A DNA stretch of 57,328 bases from Candidatus Zixiibacteriota bacterium (GCA_026397505.1 JAPLUR010000062.1:1-57328); one strand, 5' to 3'. Shown: positions 22,987-32,030, counted from the stretch's first letter. The notes: a model not told the origin generated them from the letters alone. Translations and numbers: made by a program.

Positions 22987-24507
22987 ATGTCTCCCAGTCA
23001 GGCCATGCTGCTTATCGCCGTTATTACCGGCCTTATTGTCGGCGTGGTGGTGCTTGGCAACTGGGTCAAGAACGTCAATTATGCCGTTCTTTATTCGAAT
23101 CTGGAACCGGCTGAGGCCGGTGAGGTGGCCGGGCAGTTGACCGAACAAAAAATATCCTATAAGCTGACAGACGGCGGTACGACCATTTCGGTTCCCTCTG
23201 ACGATGTTTACAAGGTCAGAATTTCTCTGGCCTCACAAGGGTTGCCCCGTTCCGGAAATGTCGGTTATGCCATTTTTGACAAATCCAATCTGGGTATGAC
23301 CGAGTTTCTGCAGAACCTGAATTTCCGCCGGGCCCTGGAGGGAGAATTGATGAAAACAATCATGCAACTGTCCGATGTCCAGGCCGCTCGGGTGCATATC
23401 GTCATGCCGAAAGACCGCCTCTTTAGAGAAGACAAGCTGGAAGCGACCGCCTCGGTGGTTTTAAAACTGCGTCATACCGGGGGAATGTCAAAATCCCAGT
23501 TGGCCGGTATCACCCATCTGGTGGCTTCCTCGGTGGAAGGTTTGAAACCGCAGAATATCTCCATTATCGATTATAACGGGGAGCTTCTTTCTTCCCAGAA
23601 TCAGTCCGACCCGCTGGCCGGCTTAAGCTCATCGCAGCTTGAGGTACGGCAGAATGTCGAGCAGAATCTGGAGGGAAAGGCGCAATCGATGCTGAATGGT
23701 GTCATCGGCCAGGGGAAATCAATTGTGCGCGTGACGGCCGAGCTTGATTTTCAGCAGGTGGAAAAAACCAATGAATTGTATGATCCCAATTCGGCCGTAA
23801 TTCGCAGCCAGGAAAATACGCAGGAGACGAAGAGTTCTTCGGATAAGCAGGAGCAGAACGCGGAAACCCGGGATGATAATCGGACCGAGACGACGGTCAC
23901 GAACTACGAAATAAATAAGACGGTGGAGCATATCATAAACTCCATCGGGAATATAAAGCGTCTCTCGGTGGCGGTGCTCTTAGATGGTACATATAAGGCT
24001 GCGCCGGGAACCGAGGGCGGCGCCGAGCAGGTTTATGAACCTCGGCCGCAGGAGGAAATCGACCGGATTACCGCCATTGTGCGAAATGCGGTCGGATATG
24101 ATGCCCAGCGCAATGACCAGATTGAAGTGGTCAATCTGCCCTTTGATCGCACCGCGATTGAAGTTGAACAGCAGAAATTGGATAAAATAGTCCAGCAGGA
24201 TTTCTATTTTGATATCGGTAAGAAGGTGGGGCTTCTTCTGCTGGCCGTGCTGGCTTTCCTATTTATCAGAAAATTACTGAAGAAGGCTTTTTCCTCACTG
24301 GCGAGAGTCCTCCCGCCGGCACCGACCGCCCGCGGTCCCAGGATGCCTATCCCGGGATATTCCGGCGCCTCGGGTGAGGAAGAAACAGAAATACTGCCGA
24401 TTCTTCCGGAAAATCGCAAGCCCAAATTGGTTGACCAGATGCAGAACGCGGCTAAGGGGCGGCCGGAAGAGATCGCCAAAGTTATCAAGACCTTGATGAT
24501 AGATTAG
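22987..24507 (+). CDS. fliF: Flagellar MS-ring protein FliF
   Basis: A protein of 506 residues. The first membrane helix is AMLLIAVITGLIVGVVVLGNW. A periplasmic ring-building region follows, with YSNLEPAEAGEVAGQL, LASQGLPRSGNVGYAIFD and ARVHIVMPKDRLFRE. A second helix (about 408-426, KKVGLLLLAVLAFLFIRKLL) precedes a cytosolic tail that binds FliG. The first available start after the fliE stop is ATG 22987. The 15 in-frame codons between read YLKQLSKNISGVARA, which looks like the normal FliF N-terminus, so the annotated start may be short. Confidence 0.94.
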   Translation: MSPSQAMLLIAVITGLIVGVVVLGNWVKNVNYAVLYSNLEPAEAGEVAGQLTEQKISYKLTDGGTTISVPSDDVYKVRISLASQGLPRSGNVGYAIFDKSNLGMTEFLQNLNFRRALEGELMKTIMQLSDVQAARVHIVMPKDRLFREDKLEATASVVLKLRHTGGMSKSQLAGITHLVASSVEGLKPQNISIIDYNGELLSSQNQSDPLAGLSSSQLEVRQNVEQNLEGKAQSMLNGVIGQGKSIVRVTAELDFQQVEKTNELYDPNSAVIRSQENTQETKSSSDKQEQNAETRDDNRTETTVTNYEINKTVEHIINSIGNIKRLSVAVLLDGTYKAAPGTEGGAEQVYEPRPQEEIDRITAIVRNAVGYDAQRNDQIEVVNLPFDRTAIEVEQQKLDKIVQQDFYFDIGKKVGLLLLAVLAFLFIRKLLKKAFSSLARVLPPAPTARGPRMPIPGYSGASGEEETEILPILPENRKPKLVDQMQNAAKGRPEEIAKVIKTLMID

Positions 24508-24518
24508 GGAGACTTCCA

Positions 24519-25529
24519 ATGGATTTTGAAACTCTTACGCCAACACAAAAAGCGGCCATTGCTCTGGTGGCTTTTGGAACCGAAGTCTCGGCGCTGGTCT
24601 TGAAAAGCCTCTCGGAGCAGGAAATGGAACGGCTCACGGTCGAGATTGCCAATCTGCGCGATGTGCCGGCGGCGGTGGAAGAAAAGGTGATCGGCGAGTG
24701 CTATCAGATATTTATGGCCCGCCAGTATATATCGCAGGGCGGGGTCGATTTCGCCCGGGAAATATTGGAAAAAGCAGTCGGGCATCAGAAGGCGATGGAA
24801 ATCCTTTCCCGACTCGAATCATCTTTCCGCACCTCCGGCTTCAATCTTCTGAAAAACATTGACTCCCGCCAATTGGTGGGGTTCATTCAGAACGAACATC
24901 CTCAGACTATCGCGCTGATACTTACCCAGCTCACCCCTCAGCAGGCGGCCGCGGTCCTTTCCGAATTACCCTCGGAATTGCAGGCCGAGGTGGCGCTGCG
25001 TATAGCCACGATGGAAAAAATCTCGCCCGATATTCTAAAGGAAATTGAGTCAACTCTGGAAGGGCATTTCCAATCATCGGCGGAGGGAGATTTGTCTGTT
25101 TCCGGCGGCGCCAAGACTATGGCTGAGATTCTCAACCTGATCGAAAGCTCGGCGGAAAAGAATATTCTTCATTCTCTTGAAGCGGAAAATGGCGAACTGG
25201 CCGCGAAGATCAAGAACATGATGTTCGTCTTTGACGACCTGATTCTTCTGGATGACCGTTCCATTCAAAGACTGCTGAAAGAAGTGGAAACGAAGGATCT
25301 ATCAATTGCCCTTAAAGCAGCCTCCGAAGAAGTAAAAGCCAAAATATATTCCAATGTCTCGGAGCGGGTGGCGGTGATGATTAAAGAGGAAATGGAATTC
25401 ATGGGGCCGATGCGTCTTTCCGATGTTGAAGCCGCCCAGCAGAGAATCGTTGAAGCAGTCAGGAAGCTTGAAGAAGACGGTCAGGTGATCATATCCGGTC
25501 GCGGCGGCAAGGAGGATATAATTGTCTAA
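24519..25529 (+). CDS. fliG: Flagellar motor switch protein FliG
   Basis: A protein of 336 residues with the three FliG domains. The N-terminal FliF-binding part opens with LTPTQKAAIALVAFG. The middle domain has the EHPQTIALILTQL motif. The C-terminal torque domain has MFVFDDLILLDDRSIQRLLKEV and the charged ridge facing MotA. It sits on the cytosolic face of the MS ring and determines torque and switching. The fliH start lies inside its last codons. Confidence 0.97.
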   Translation: MDFETLTPTQKAAIALVAFGTEVSALVLKSLSEQEMERLTVEIANLRDVPAAVEEKVIGECYQIFMARQYISQGGVDFAREILEKAVGHQKAMEILSRLESSFRTSGFNLLKNIDSRQLVGFIQNEHPQTIALILTQLTPQQAAAVLSELPSELQAEVALRIATMEKISPDILKEIESTLEGHFQSSAEGDLSVSGGAKTMAEILNLIESSAEKNILHSLEAENGELAAKIKNMMFVFDDLILLDDRSIQRLLKEVETKDLSIALKAASEEVKAKIYSNVSERVAVMIKEEMEFMGPMRLSDVEAAQQRIVEAVRKLEEDGQVIISGRGGKEDIIV

Positions 25530-26223
25530 GCTCCTGCATCGCCCCCTGCTCAACGACAAAGTGATCATAGGGGAGTACCGGGTTGATATTGAGGCCGACC
25601 AACTGTCCGAAAAGAAGCTGGCAACCAAATTCAGCGATATCAATGTCATTACCTCGGTGGAGGGGCGAAAGCTTATCCCCATTCAGGAAATCATCAAAAT
25701 CGAACAGCGGCTGATACGCGATAAGGAAACAGAATACAAAAGAGGTTGTCAAGATGGATATCGGCAGGGGAAAGCCGAGGGTCATTTGGAGGCGCAGAAA
25801 GTTATAGATAACTTTGCCACACTTATAATGGATGCTGTCAGGCAGCGAGAGATATTGTATGAAGAGGCCCACAGCAAAATTCTTGACATGGTAATAAATA
25901 TCTCGCGCAAGGTTACTTTTGAGGCTGCCCGGGTTGACCCGGATATCACGGCGCAAATAATCTCCGGGGCGATCAAGAAACTGGTCGATAAATCAAAAAT
26001 AAAAGTGAAAGTGCATCAGGACCATCTGCCTCTGCTGGAGCAGCAGATTGAGCAATTCCGTGGCGACTCAACCGCCATTAAGGAATTGGCCATAGAAGCT
26101 GATTCGCGCGTGCGGTATGGCGGCTGCTTTATTGAGACGCCGACCGGAGATATTGACGCGCGGCTGGAATCCCAAATTGAAATTATCGCCGAAGCACTGG
26201 GCGAAGTCGAGGCGACCACGTGA
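25522..26223 (+). CDS. fliH: Flagellar export stator protein FliH
   Basis: A protein of 233 residues of the FliH/YscL family. A poorly conserved N-terminus is followed by a G-x-x-x-G-type helix (YKRGCQDGYRQGKAEGHLEA, about 73-92). The C-terminal domain (about 110-230) contains ITAQIISGAIKKLVDKSKIKV and SRVRYGGCFIETPTGDIDA. It binds the ATPase FliI and docks it at the export gate. The start is TTG 25522, set by GGAGG at 25511-25515; it overlaps the fliG stop by 8 nt. Confidence 0.92.
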   Translation: MSKLLHRPLLNDKVIIGEYRVDIEADQLSEKKLATKFSDINVITSVEGRKLIPIQEIIKIEQRLIRDKETEYKRGCQDGYRQGKAEGHLEAQKVIDNFATLIMDAVRQREILYEEAHSKILDMVINISRKVTFEAARVDPDITAQIISGAIKKLVDKSKIKVKVHQDHLPLLEQQIEQFRGDSTAIKELAIEADSRVRYGGCFIETPTGDIDARLESQIEIIAEALGEVEATT

Positions 26224-27569
26224 GTCCAATACCTTATGAGCTCTATGCCGACCGCCTAAAAAAAATAAATACAATCAAGCAGTCCGGACGGGTGGTACAG
26301 ATTATCGGCCTGGTGGTGGAATCGATCGGACCGGCGGTATCGGTCGGGGATCTCTGCCGCATCGAAAATCCCGAAACAGGAGAGAAGATAAAAGCCGAGG
26401 TAGTCGGCTTTCGGGATAATCGCATTCTTTTGATGCCGCTTGGCTCCATTGCCGGCATTACTCCCGGCTCCATCGTTGTCTCAACCGGGGAGCAGTTGCG
26501 GATACCGGTGGGTGAGGAACTGATTGGGCGGGTGCTGGGTGGACTGGGACAGCCGATCGACGGAAAAGGGCCGATTCTGAGCACAAAGACACGGATCATT
26601 GATAGTCCGCCTATTCCGGCCCTGAAAAGAAATCGGATAAGTCGGGCGGTTCGTACCGGGATAAAAGCGATGGATATCATGGCGGCCTGCGGACAGGGAC
26701 AAAGGATGGGAATTTTTGCCGGCTCGGGTGTCGGGAAATCGGTCTTGTTGGGAATGATCGCCCGGGGTTCTTCCGCCGATGTCAATGTGGTTGCCCTGGT
26801 TGGAGAACGGGGGAGGGAAGTTCGGGAGTTTATCGAAAAGGATTTAGGCGAAGAAGGGTTGAAACGGTCGGTAGTCGTGGTGGTTACCTCCGATCAACCG
26901 TCGCTCATCAGAATTAAGGGTGCCAATGTGGCTACCGCCATTGCAGAGTATTTTCGCGACCAGGGGATGAATGTAATGCTTCTCATGGACTCGGTGACCC
27001 GAATCGCCATCGCTCAGAGAGAAATTGGCCTGGCCGTCGGCGAACCACCGGCTACAAAAGGTTACACGCCCTCGGTCTTTGCCATGCTTCCCCGACTTCT
27101 GGAACGGGCCGGAAATAATGAGCGAGGTTCTATCACCGGTCTTTATACCGTACTGGTCGAGGGAGATGATTTCAACGAACCTATTTCTGATGCGGTGCGC
27201 TCGATTCTGGATGGGCATGTGGCCCTTTCGCGGAGATTGGCCGCGGTTAATCAGTACCCAGCGATTGATATTCTCGATTCGATAAGCCGTCTCATGATTG
27301 ATGTCTCCACGCCGGAGCATCTCACGCTGGCGGCAAGGGTCAGAGAAATTGTCGCCACCTATCGTGAATCGGAGGACTTGATAAATATCGGGGCCTACGT
27401 CAAAGGTTCTTCAAGCAAAATTGACTATGCCATTTCAAAGATAGGGGAGATCAATCAATTCTTTCGCCAGGCGATCGAAGAGCGATGCGATTTTGATGAA
27501 TCTCTAAGCAGGCTTGCGGCAATATTCGCCGGCGGGCCAAATCCGAACAACCCCAATGAAAAAGTTTAA
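26220..27569 (+). CDS. fliI: Flagellum-specific ATPase FliI
   Basis: A protein of 449 residues, F1-beta-like. Walker A is GIFAGSGVGKSVLLG, Walker B is MLLMDSVTRIA, and GERGREV and PATKGYTPSVFAMLPRLLER are FliI/YscN signatures. The N-terminal beta barrel contains a GNRILLMPLG-like segment. It energises unfolding and loading of export substrates. The start is GTG 26220, overlapping the fliH stop (GTGA). Length is normal for the family. Confidence 0.97.
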   Translation: MSPIPYELYADRLKKINTIKQSGRVVQIIGLVVESIGPAVSVGDLCRIENPETGEKIKAEVVGFRDNRILLMPLGSIAGITPGSIVVSTGEQLRIPVGEELIGRVLGGLGQPIDGKGPILSTKTRIIDSPPIPALKRNRISRAVRTGIKAMDIMAACGQGQRMGIFAGSGVGKSVLLGMIARGSSADVNVVALVGERGREVREFIEKDLGEEGLKRSVVVVVTSDQPSLIRIKGANVATAIAEYFRDQGMNVMLLMDSVTRIAIAQREIGLAVGEPPATKGYTPSVFAMLPRLLERAGNNERGSITGLYTVLVEGDDFNEPISDAVRSILDGHVALSRRLAAVNQYPAIDILDSISRLMIDVSTPEHLTLAARVREIVATYRESEDLINIGAYVKGSSSKIDYAISKIGEINQFFRQAIEERCDFDESLSRLAAIFAGGPNPNNPNEKV

Positions 27570-28011
27570 GTTTCGCCTTGAGCCGCTCCTTAAGATAAAA
27601 GCGCACATCGAAAGGGAAAAACAGAAACATCTGGCGCTGGCGGCCCAGCAAGTGGTCGCTCAGGAGACCTATCTGCACGAACTGAATCGAGACCGTCAGG
27701 CGGCGCAGAACGAGCAGCGGGGATATCTGTCAGGGACGCTCAGACCAAATCTGCTGCTGAATTATTCCCGATATTTCCTGAAATTGAAAAAAAATGAATT
27801 GACCGGCTCTGAAATCCTAAAAGTTTACCGCATCGAAAGAGAAAAGAGGCGGCAGGAGCTTCTTGAGGCGACCAAACAGAAAAAAATATACGAGAAATTG
27901 AAAGAGCACAAAAAGGATAGCTATCAGAAGGAGATGGAGACAATCATCCGGAAGGAGCAGGATGACATTGCCTCAAAAATGTTTCATCGCAAAAAAAAGC
28001 TCCCGTTATGA
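27556..28011 (+). CDS. fliJ: Flagellar FliJ protein
   Basis: A protein of 151 residues, almost all antiparallel coiled coil. The N-terminus MKKFKFRLEPLLKIKAHIER is the FliJ signature (F-x-F-x-L-x-x-L-L-x-x-K). Basic, Gln-rich helices continue to the end. FliJ fits into the FliI hexamer like the gamma subunit of F1 and helps escort chaperones. ATG 27556 lies within the end of fliI (14-nt overlap). It is the last gene of this operon; the usual fliK-flgD-flgE successors are absent. Confidence 0.92.
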   Translation: MKKFKFRLEPLLKIKAHIEREKQKHLALAAQQVVAQETYLHELNRDRQAAQNEQRGYLSGTLRPNLLLNYSRYFLKLKKNELTGSEILKVYRIEREKRRQELLEATKQKKIYEKLKEHKKDSYQKEMETIIRKEQDDIASKMFHRKKKLPL

Positions 28012-28020
28012 GCGGAAGCT
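27991..28020 (-). terminator. Intrinsic terminator for the minus-strand gene
   Basis: Arms AGCTCCCG (27998-28005) and CGGAAGCT (28013-28020), with one mismatch, and a run of eight As at 27991-27998. Read on the minus strand this is a hairpin followed by a U-tract, 33 nt past the stop of the gene at 28053. It lies over the last codons of fliJ. Confidence 0.65.
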
Positions 28021-28052
28021 TTGGGATGATAGAATAATTTCCATAAACCAAA

Positions 28053-29318
28053 TTACTTCAGTAACATCATCGGCCTGCTCTGGGCGAATTCCTCCGCCTT
28101 GAGGCGGTAGAAATAGATGCCCGAAGCTAACTGCCTTTTATTATCACCTCTTCCATCAAAAGTTACGTTATATGTGCCGGCCGGCAGCTGCCGGTCGATT
28201 ATCGTTCTGATTTTCTGACCAAGGATATTAAAGACATCAAGAGTTACATGGCCGGATTTGGGCACTGCAAATCTGATGATCGTCGCCGGATTAAACGGAT
28301 TGGGATAATTCTGCGCCAGAAGATACTCTTTGGGCAGTTTTATCTCCGGTCTGTCATCGACCGGTGAACTGATGCTGATGTTAACATAACCGGCCCGGAA
28401 ATAGGGCGCAAAAGGAAGACCGACGGCAGGACGGAATTCCAGTCGCTGGATGCCCAGATAGCTGACCGAGTCGATGATCACTATCTCATCCGGAGCAGCC
28501 GGCTTGATATCAAAAATGATCTTCGCCAATGGGCCGCTGCCGGGTGTGAGGGGATTAAGCGTAGAGTATGATAGGGTTATCAATAATTGCCGGTTCTGGG
28601 CATTGGGAGTGATAGTGCGGCTGTATGCCGTAGCACCACGGGTATTGTCAAAAATGACACTGTCGAAAACGAGATTATCCGAAGAATATGTTAGCGCCAG
28701 ATTGATATCGGTCAGGTTATCCTCATTGAAACCATAAACATTGACCGCGACCGCACGGCCGGGGCCGGAGGTCACCGTATCAACCCAGACCGAATCCTGA
28801 TTGGGGGGCAGTTCGCCCACGGTGATATAACCACGAACAAACTGCGGGAATATGGCATGCTCGGCGGTTGAATCTGTAAACATGGTCTGTTGCGAGGGAG
28901 GGAAGAAGGAGGAATCGATGATGATTGTCTGCCCGGCGGCCGAGGGACTGATGGAAAAGTAAAGATTGCATAATAGACCGTTGCCGAGCGGTATCCATGA
29001 CATAGTCTGCCAATCCTGCACCGAAAGGTCGAATAGATTAGCGGTTGATTTACTGAAAACGGTATTGTCAGGGATATAACTGAGGCGGCCATTTTTCAGT
29101 GAGAAAGAATCGAGAGTCACATAATTTGAATCAAAGGTAAGCACCATTTCAACGGCGCTGAGAACCTCATCGTTATAAAAGAATACCGGAACAATCACTT
29201 TGCTGCCCGGCATGGCGCCGACCGAATCAATCCGAAGGGTATCGGGAATGCCGGGATCGGCCAGGGCCATTGAAAACAGTATCGGCAATATGAAAATCGC
29301 TCTGATCATAATCCTCAT
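28053..29318 (-). CDS. Secreted protein with cohesin-like repeats and type IX sorting domain
   Basis: A protein of 421 residues. The signal peptide is about 1-20 (IRAIFILPILFSMALA). Two similar beta-sandwich modules of ~130 residues follow, cohesin-like by pattern (GSKVIVPVFFYNDEVLSAVEM and GRAVAVNVYGFNEDNLTDINL), each built around S-A-V/T-D-I and L-x-F-D-S-N motifs. The last ~80 residues are a Por-secretion/type IX tail: NYPNPFNPATIIRFAVP, then LDVFNILGQKI, LPAGTYNVTFDG and ASGIYFYRLKA. Expected fate is export across the outer membrane and attachment to the surface. Start 29318 has a GGGAAG site; upstream Met codons do not. It lies opposite to the flagellar operons it interrupts. Its role is unknown. 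Confidence 0.88.
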   Translation of the reverse strand: MRIMIRAIFILPILFSMALADPGIPDTLRIDSVGAMPGSKVIVPVFFYNDEVLSAVEMVLTFDSNYVTLDSFSLKNGRLSYIPDNTVFSKSTANLFDLSVQDWQTMSWIPLGNGLLCNLYFSISPSAAGQTIIIDSSFFPPSQQTMFTDSTAEHAIFPQFVRGYITVGELPPNQDSVWVDTVTSGPGRAVAVNVYGFNEDNLTDINLALTYSSDNLVFDSVIFDNTRGATAYSRTITPNAQNRQLLITLSYSTLNPLTPGSGPLAKIIFDIKPAAPDEIVIIDSVSYLGIQRLEFRPAVGLPFAPYFRAGYVNISISSPVDDRPEIKLPKEYLLAQNYPNPFNPATIIRFAVPKSGHVTLDVFNILGQKIRTIIDRQLPAGTYNVTFDGRGDNKRQLASGIYFYRLKAEEFAQSRPMMLLK

Positions 29319-29767
29319 AATGAAACTTCCCATTTTGAATGCATCATCCATCAGAGCAAACGAAATGCAAAAACCGGATTTTTTTTCAAAGCAAATGTTC
29401 CGGCCAGTAAAAACGCAGTAACTTCGTCGGATTCAATATAATAACTCTCTCCCGCCGACACAAGAGCAATTTCCTGTTTTCATTCAGTCTGTGAAATTTT
29501 TTGCAGCTTTTCATAATATTTGAGAACCGATCTGAAGATGGATTTAATCATTAATTAGGGTCTGGAAACAATCTAACTGTGGAATAAGGGGCACCAAAGG
29601 GGTGGAAATTTTTTCCGTTTTTCTTGATGAAAGACTCAATTGCAGATAAAAATAGGCTTTGAATTGCTCTCGTAATATAAAGCTACATAATGAGATATGA
29701 TTCGGCCTGGCGAGTTGGAGAGGCATGGTACAGGGCTTGCTTAAAACAAAGTCGGAGAAATAGTATC
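29319..29767. other. Divergent intergenic region before flgF
   Basis: No gene is supported. The region must hold the minus-strand promoter of the type IX-sorted gene, where no clear box was found. It also holds the sigma-54 site of the flgF operon at 29726-29741. The centre is AT-rich and without obvious repeats. Confidence 0.6.
29726..29741 (+). promoter_or_regulatory. Sigma-54 (-24/-12) promoter of the flgF operon
   Basis: TGGTACA (29726-29732), 4 nt, TTGCT (29737-29741). GG and GC have the required spacing, and the -12 box is the same as that before flgB. The predicted start is about 29752, followed by GGAGA and ATG 29768. Confidence 0.75.
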
Positions 29768-30499
29768 ATGATAAAAGGATTATACCGTTCCGCTTCGGCC
29801 ATGTTGCCGCGAATCAAAATGCAGGAGATTACAGCCAACAATCTGGCTAATGCATCCGCTCCGGGATTCAAACGGGATATGCTTTTTACCAAAGAGCTGT
29901 CGGCGGCAGAGGCGCGGCAAATACCGCGCAAGTCGGATTGGGAAACCCCGATGATCGATCAGGTTTATACCGAATATGAGCAGGGGATGCTGGAAAAGAC
30001 CGACAACCCCCTGGACCTCGGTCTGGAAGGGGATGGATTCTTTGTCATGGAAACAGATGATGGTCAGACCATGCTTTCCCGTGCCGGCTCTTTTACAGTC
30101 AGCCCGGGCGGTTTTTTGGTCAGCTCTGAGGGACATAGGATTCTTGGTGACGGGGGACCGATTGCGGTGGGTGAAGGTTCTGTCACAATTTCGGAGTCGG
30201 GACAGGTGGAAGTGGATAATAGCGTCATCGGGAGCATCCGTGTGGCCAATGTTGCCGACAAAACGGCCCTTCAAAAAGTGGGCAAAAGCGAATTCATGAT
30301 TCCGGAAGGGGTTGAGCCGATTGCGGCCGTGAACTACACCATCCGGCAGGGATATCTGGAATCCTCCAATGTCAACCTCATCAAGGAGATGGTCGATATG
30401 ATCATTTCTTTTCGCAATTATGAGGCCGACGCCCAATCGCTCAAAACACAGGATGATTCATTGGAGAAATTGATTAACAATGTGGGGCGAGTCAGATAG
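29768..30499 (+). CDS. flgF: Flagellar rod protein FlgF
   Basis: A protein of 243 residues of the FlgE/F/G family. The N-terminal rod motif is GLYRSASAMLPRIKMQEITANNLANAS, quoted here as the pattern ITANNLANASAPGFKR. A DNPLDLGLEGDGFFVM segment follows. The C-terminus has GYLESSNVNLIKEMVDMI and FRNYEADAQSLKTQD. FlgF is the short junction segment between proximal and distal rod. It differs from FlgG below by shorter length and weaker motifs. ATG 29768 is preceded by GGAGA; longer frames from 29690 include the promoter. Confidence 0.88.
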   Translation: MIKGLYRSASAMLPRIKMQEITANNLANASAPGFKRDMLFTKELSAAEARQIPRKSDWETPMIDQVYTEYEQGMLEKTDNPLDLGLEGDGFFVMETDDGQTMLSRAGSFTVSPGGFLVSSEGHRILGDGGPIAVGEGSVTISESGQVEVDNSVIGSIRVANVADKTALQKVGKSEFMIPEGVEPIAAVNYTIRQGYLESSNVNLIKEMVDMIISFRNYEADAQSLKTQDDSLEKLINNVGRVR

Positions 30500-30523
30500 A
30501 ATGGATAAAGAGGGAGAATTAGC

Positions 30524-31312
30524 ATGATAAAAGCGATGCGTACTGCCGCCTCGGGCATGATTGCCCAGCAGATGAATGTGGATAATATCGCCAACAATCT
30601 GGCCAACGTCAATACGACCGGTTTCAAACGCAGTAAGGTTGAATTTCAGGATGTCCTGTACCAGAACCTTCGCAAGGCCGGCACAGCCACGGCCATCGGC
30701 ACGGTTGTCCCGACCAATCTCGATGTGGGGTACGGCACCAGGGCCGTGGCCACGGTAAGAGAGTTTTCGGTCGGCGATCTGACCCAGAGCGGCAACCCGC
30801 TCGATCTCGCGATTTCCGGAAATGGTTTTTTCCAGATTCAGATGCCGGATGGTACACTCAACTACACTCGTGACGGCGCTTTCAAGGTGTCGGCTGAGGG
30901 AAGAGTGGTGACTTCGGATGGATTTTTTCTTTACCCGGAATTAACGATTCCGGAAGACGCCACTTCGATTGCGGTGGGAATGGACGGTGATGTTTCCGTG
31001 CAACTGGTGGGAAATGATATGCCCCAGTCCATCGGTCGAATTGAACTGGCCAAATTTATCAATCCGGCCGGTCTTTCCGCGGTCGGACATAACCTCTATG
31101 TGCGGAATGCGGCCTCGGGTTCGCCGACGGTAGGCACGCCCGCCGAGGAAGGTCTGGGGAAAATCGACCAGGGATATCTGGAAATCTCCAATGTCAAAGT
31201 GGTTGATGAAATGGTCAACATGATTGTGGCTCAGAGAGCTTATGAACTCAATTCCAAGGTTATCCAGACCAGTGAAGACATGACCCAGATTGTGAACAAT
31301 CTGAAACGATAG
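30524..31312 (+). CDS. flgG: Flagellar distal rod protein FlgG
   Basis: A protein of 262 residues, the standard FlgG length. Family motifs are AMRTAASGMIAQQMNVDNIA, NNLANVNTTGFKRSKVEFQD, TQSGNPLDLAISGNGFFQI, the GYLEISNVKVVDEMVNMI helix and AYELNSKVIQTSEDM. It polymerises into the distal rod through the LP rings and is exported by the flagellar type III system. AGGGAGAA is the ribosome-binding region, 25 nt after flgF. Confidence 0.97.
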   Translation: MIKAMRTAASGMIAQQMNVDNIANNLANVNTTGFKRSKVEFQDVLYQNLRKAGTATAIGTVVPTNLDVGYGTRAVATVREFSVGDLTQSGNPLDLAISGNGFFQIQMPDGTLNYTRDGAFKVSAEGRVVTSDGFFLYPELTIPEDATSIAVGMDGDVSVQLVGNDMPQSIGRIELAKFINPAGLSAVGHNLYVRNAASGSPTVGTPAEEGLGKIDQGYLEISNVKVVDEMVNMIVAQRAYELNSKVIQTSEDMTQIVNNLKR

Positions 31313-31321
31313 GAATAAACA

Positions 31322-32020
31322 ATGAATAAAGACATAGGGAATTGTCTTTCTGTCCTGGCCCTGTTGCTGCTCTTATGCGCCGGTACGCTCCGGGCGGAAA
31401 GCCTCGAGGGGGAGTTGGCCCGGGGCGTTGCAGCGCTCTATAATCTTGATACGGCAAAGACGACGATTGAAATCCAGAAACACCCTTTGACTCTTGATTC
31501 CTGTGCCTATGATAGTCTGAATATTATTCCACTTACTCAAACGCCGCCCCGCGGTTCGGTTTCATTCCAGGTAATCTTGTACCGGGACAGACAAATTGTG
31601 GGCCAGGGACAGGTGCGTTTCAGCATAAGCTGCTATGACTGGGTGATGGTTACCGATGATAGAATCAAACGCAACGAAATAATCACGCCTGACAAATGCC
31701 ATGTTGAGCGCAAGGAGATCACCTGGCTGACAGAACAGCCGATAAAATCATTTACCGAACTCGACGGTCGATGGACCAAAAGGAGCATTAATAAAGCCCA
31801 GATTATCAGCAGCGGGATGCTGGAGAAGATTCCGGATATTGTGACCGGCAAAGAGATTTCCATTCTCTATCAGACTTCCGGTCTGGAAATTTCGACACGA
31901 GGAACGGCCATGGCGCCGGGATATATCGGGGCCGATATCCGCGTTAAGAATAATCAATCAGGGAAAATAATAAACGGTACTGTCATTGACGGCGGCACCG
32001 TAAGGATAGGAACCATATAA
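31322..32020 (+). CDS. flgA: Flagellar P-ring assembly chaperone FlgA
   Basis: A protein of 232 residues. The N-terminal signal peptide is about 1-25 (LLLLLCAGTLRA). The C-terminal SAF/FlgA domain (about 110-232) contains IKRNEIITPDKCHVERKEI, the Ile-x-x-G-x-x-L/I region as SSGMLEKIPDIVTGKEI, and GYIGADIRVKNNQSGKIING. FlgA assists FlgI assembly in the periplasm. It starts 10 nt after flgG and sits directly before the ring genes it serves. Confidence 0.92.
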   Translation: MNKDIGNCLSVLALLLLLCAGTLRAESLEGELARGVAALYNLDTAKTTIEIQKHPLTLDSCAYDSLNIIPLTQTPPRGSVSFQVILYRDRQIVGQGQVRFSISCYDWVMVTDDRIKRNEIITPDKCHVERKEITWLTEQPIKSFTELDGRWTKRSINKAQIISSGMLEKIPDIVTGKEISILYQTSGLEISTRGTAMAPGYIGADIRVKNNQSGKIINGTVIDGGTVRIGTI

Positions 32021-32030
32021 GGCAGGAAAT

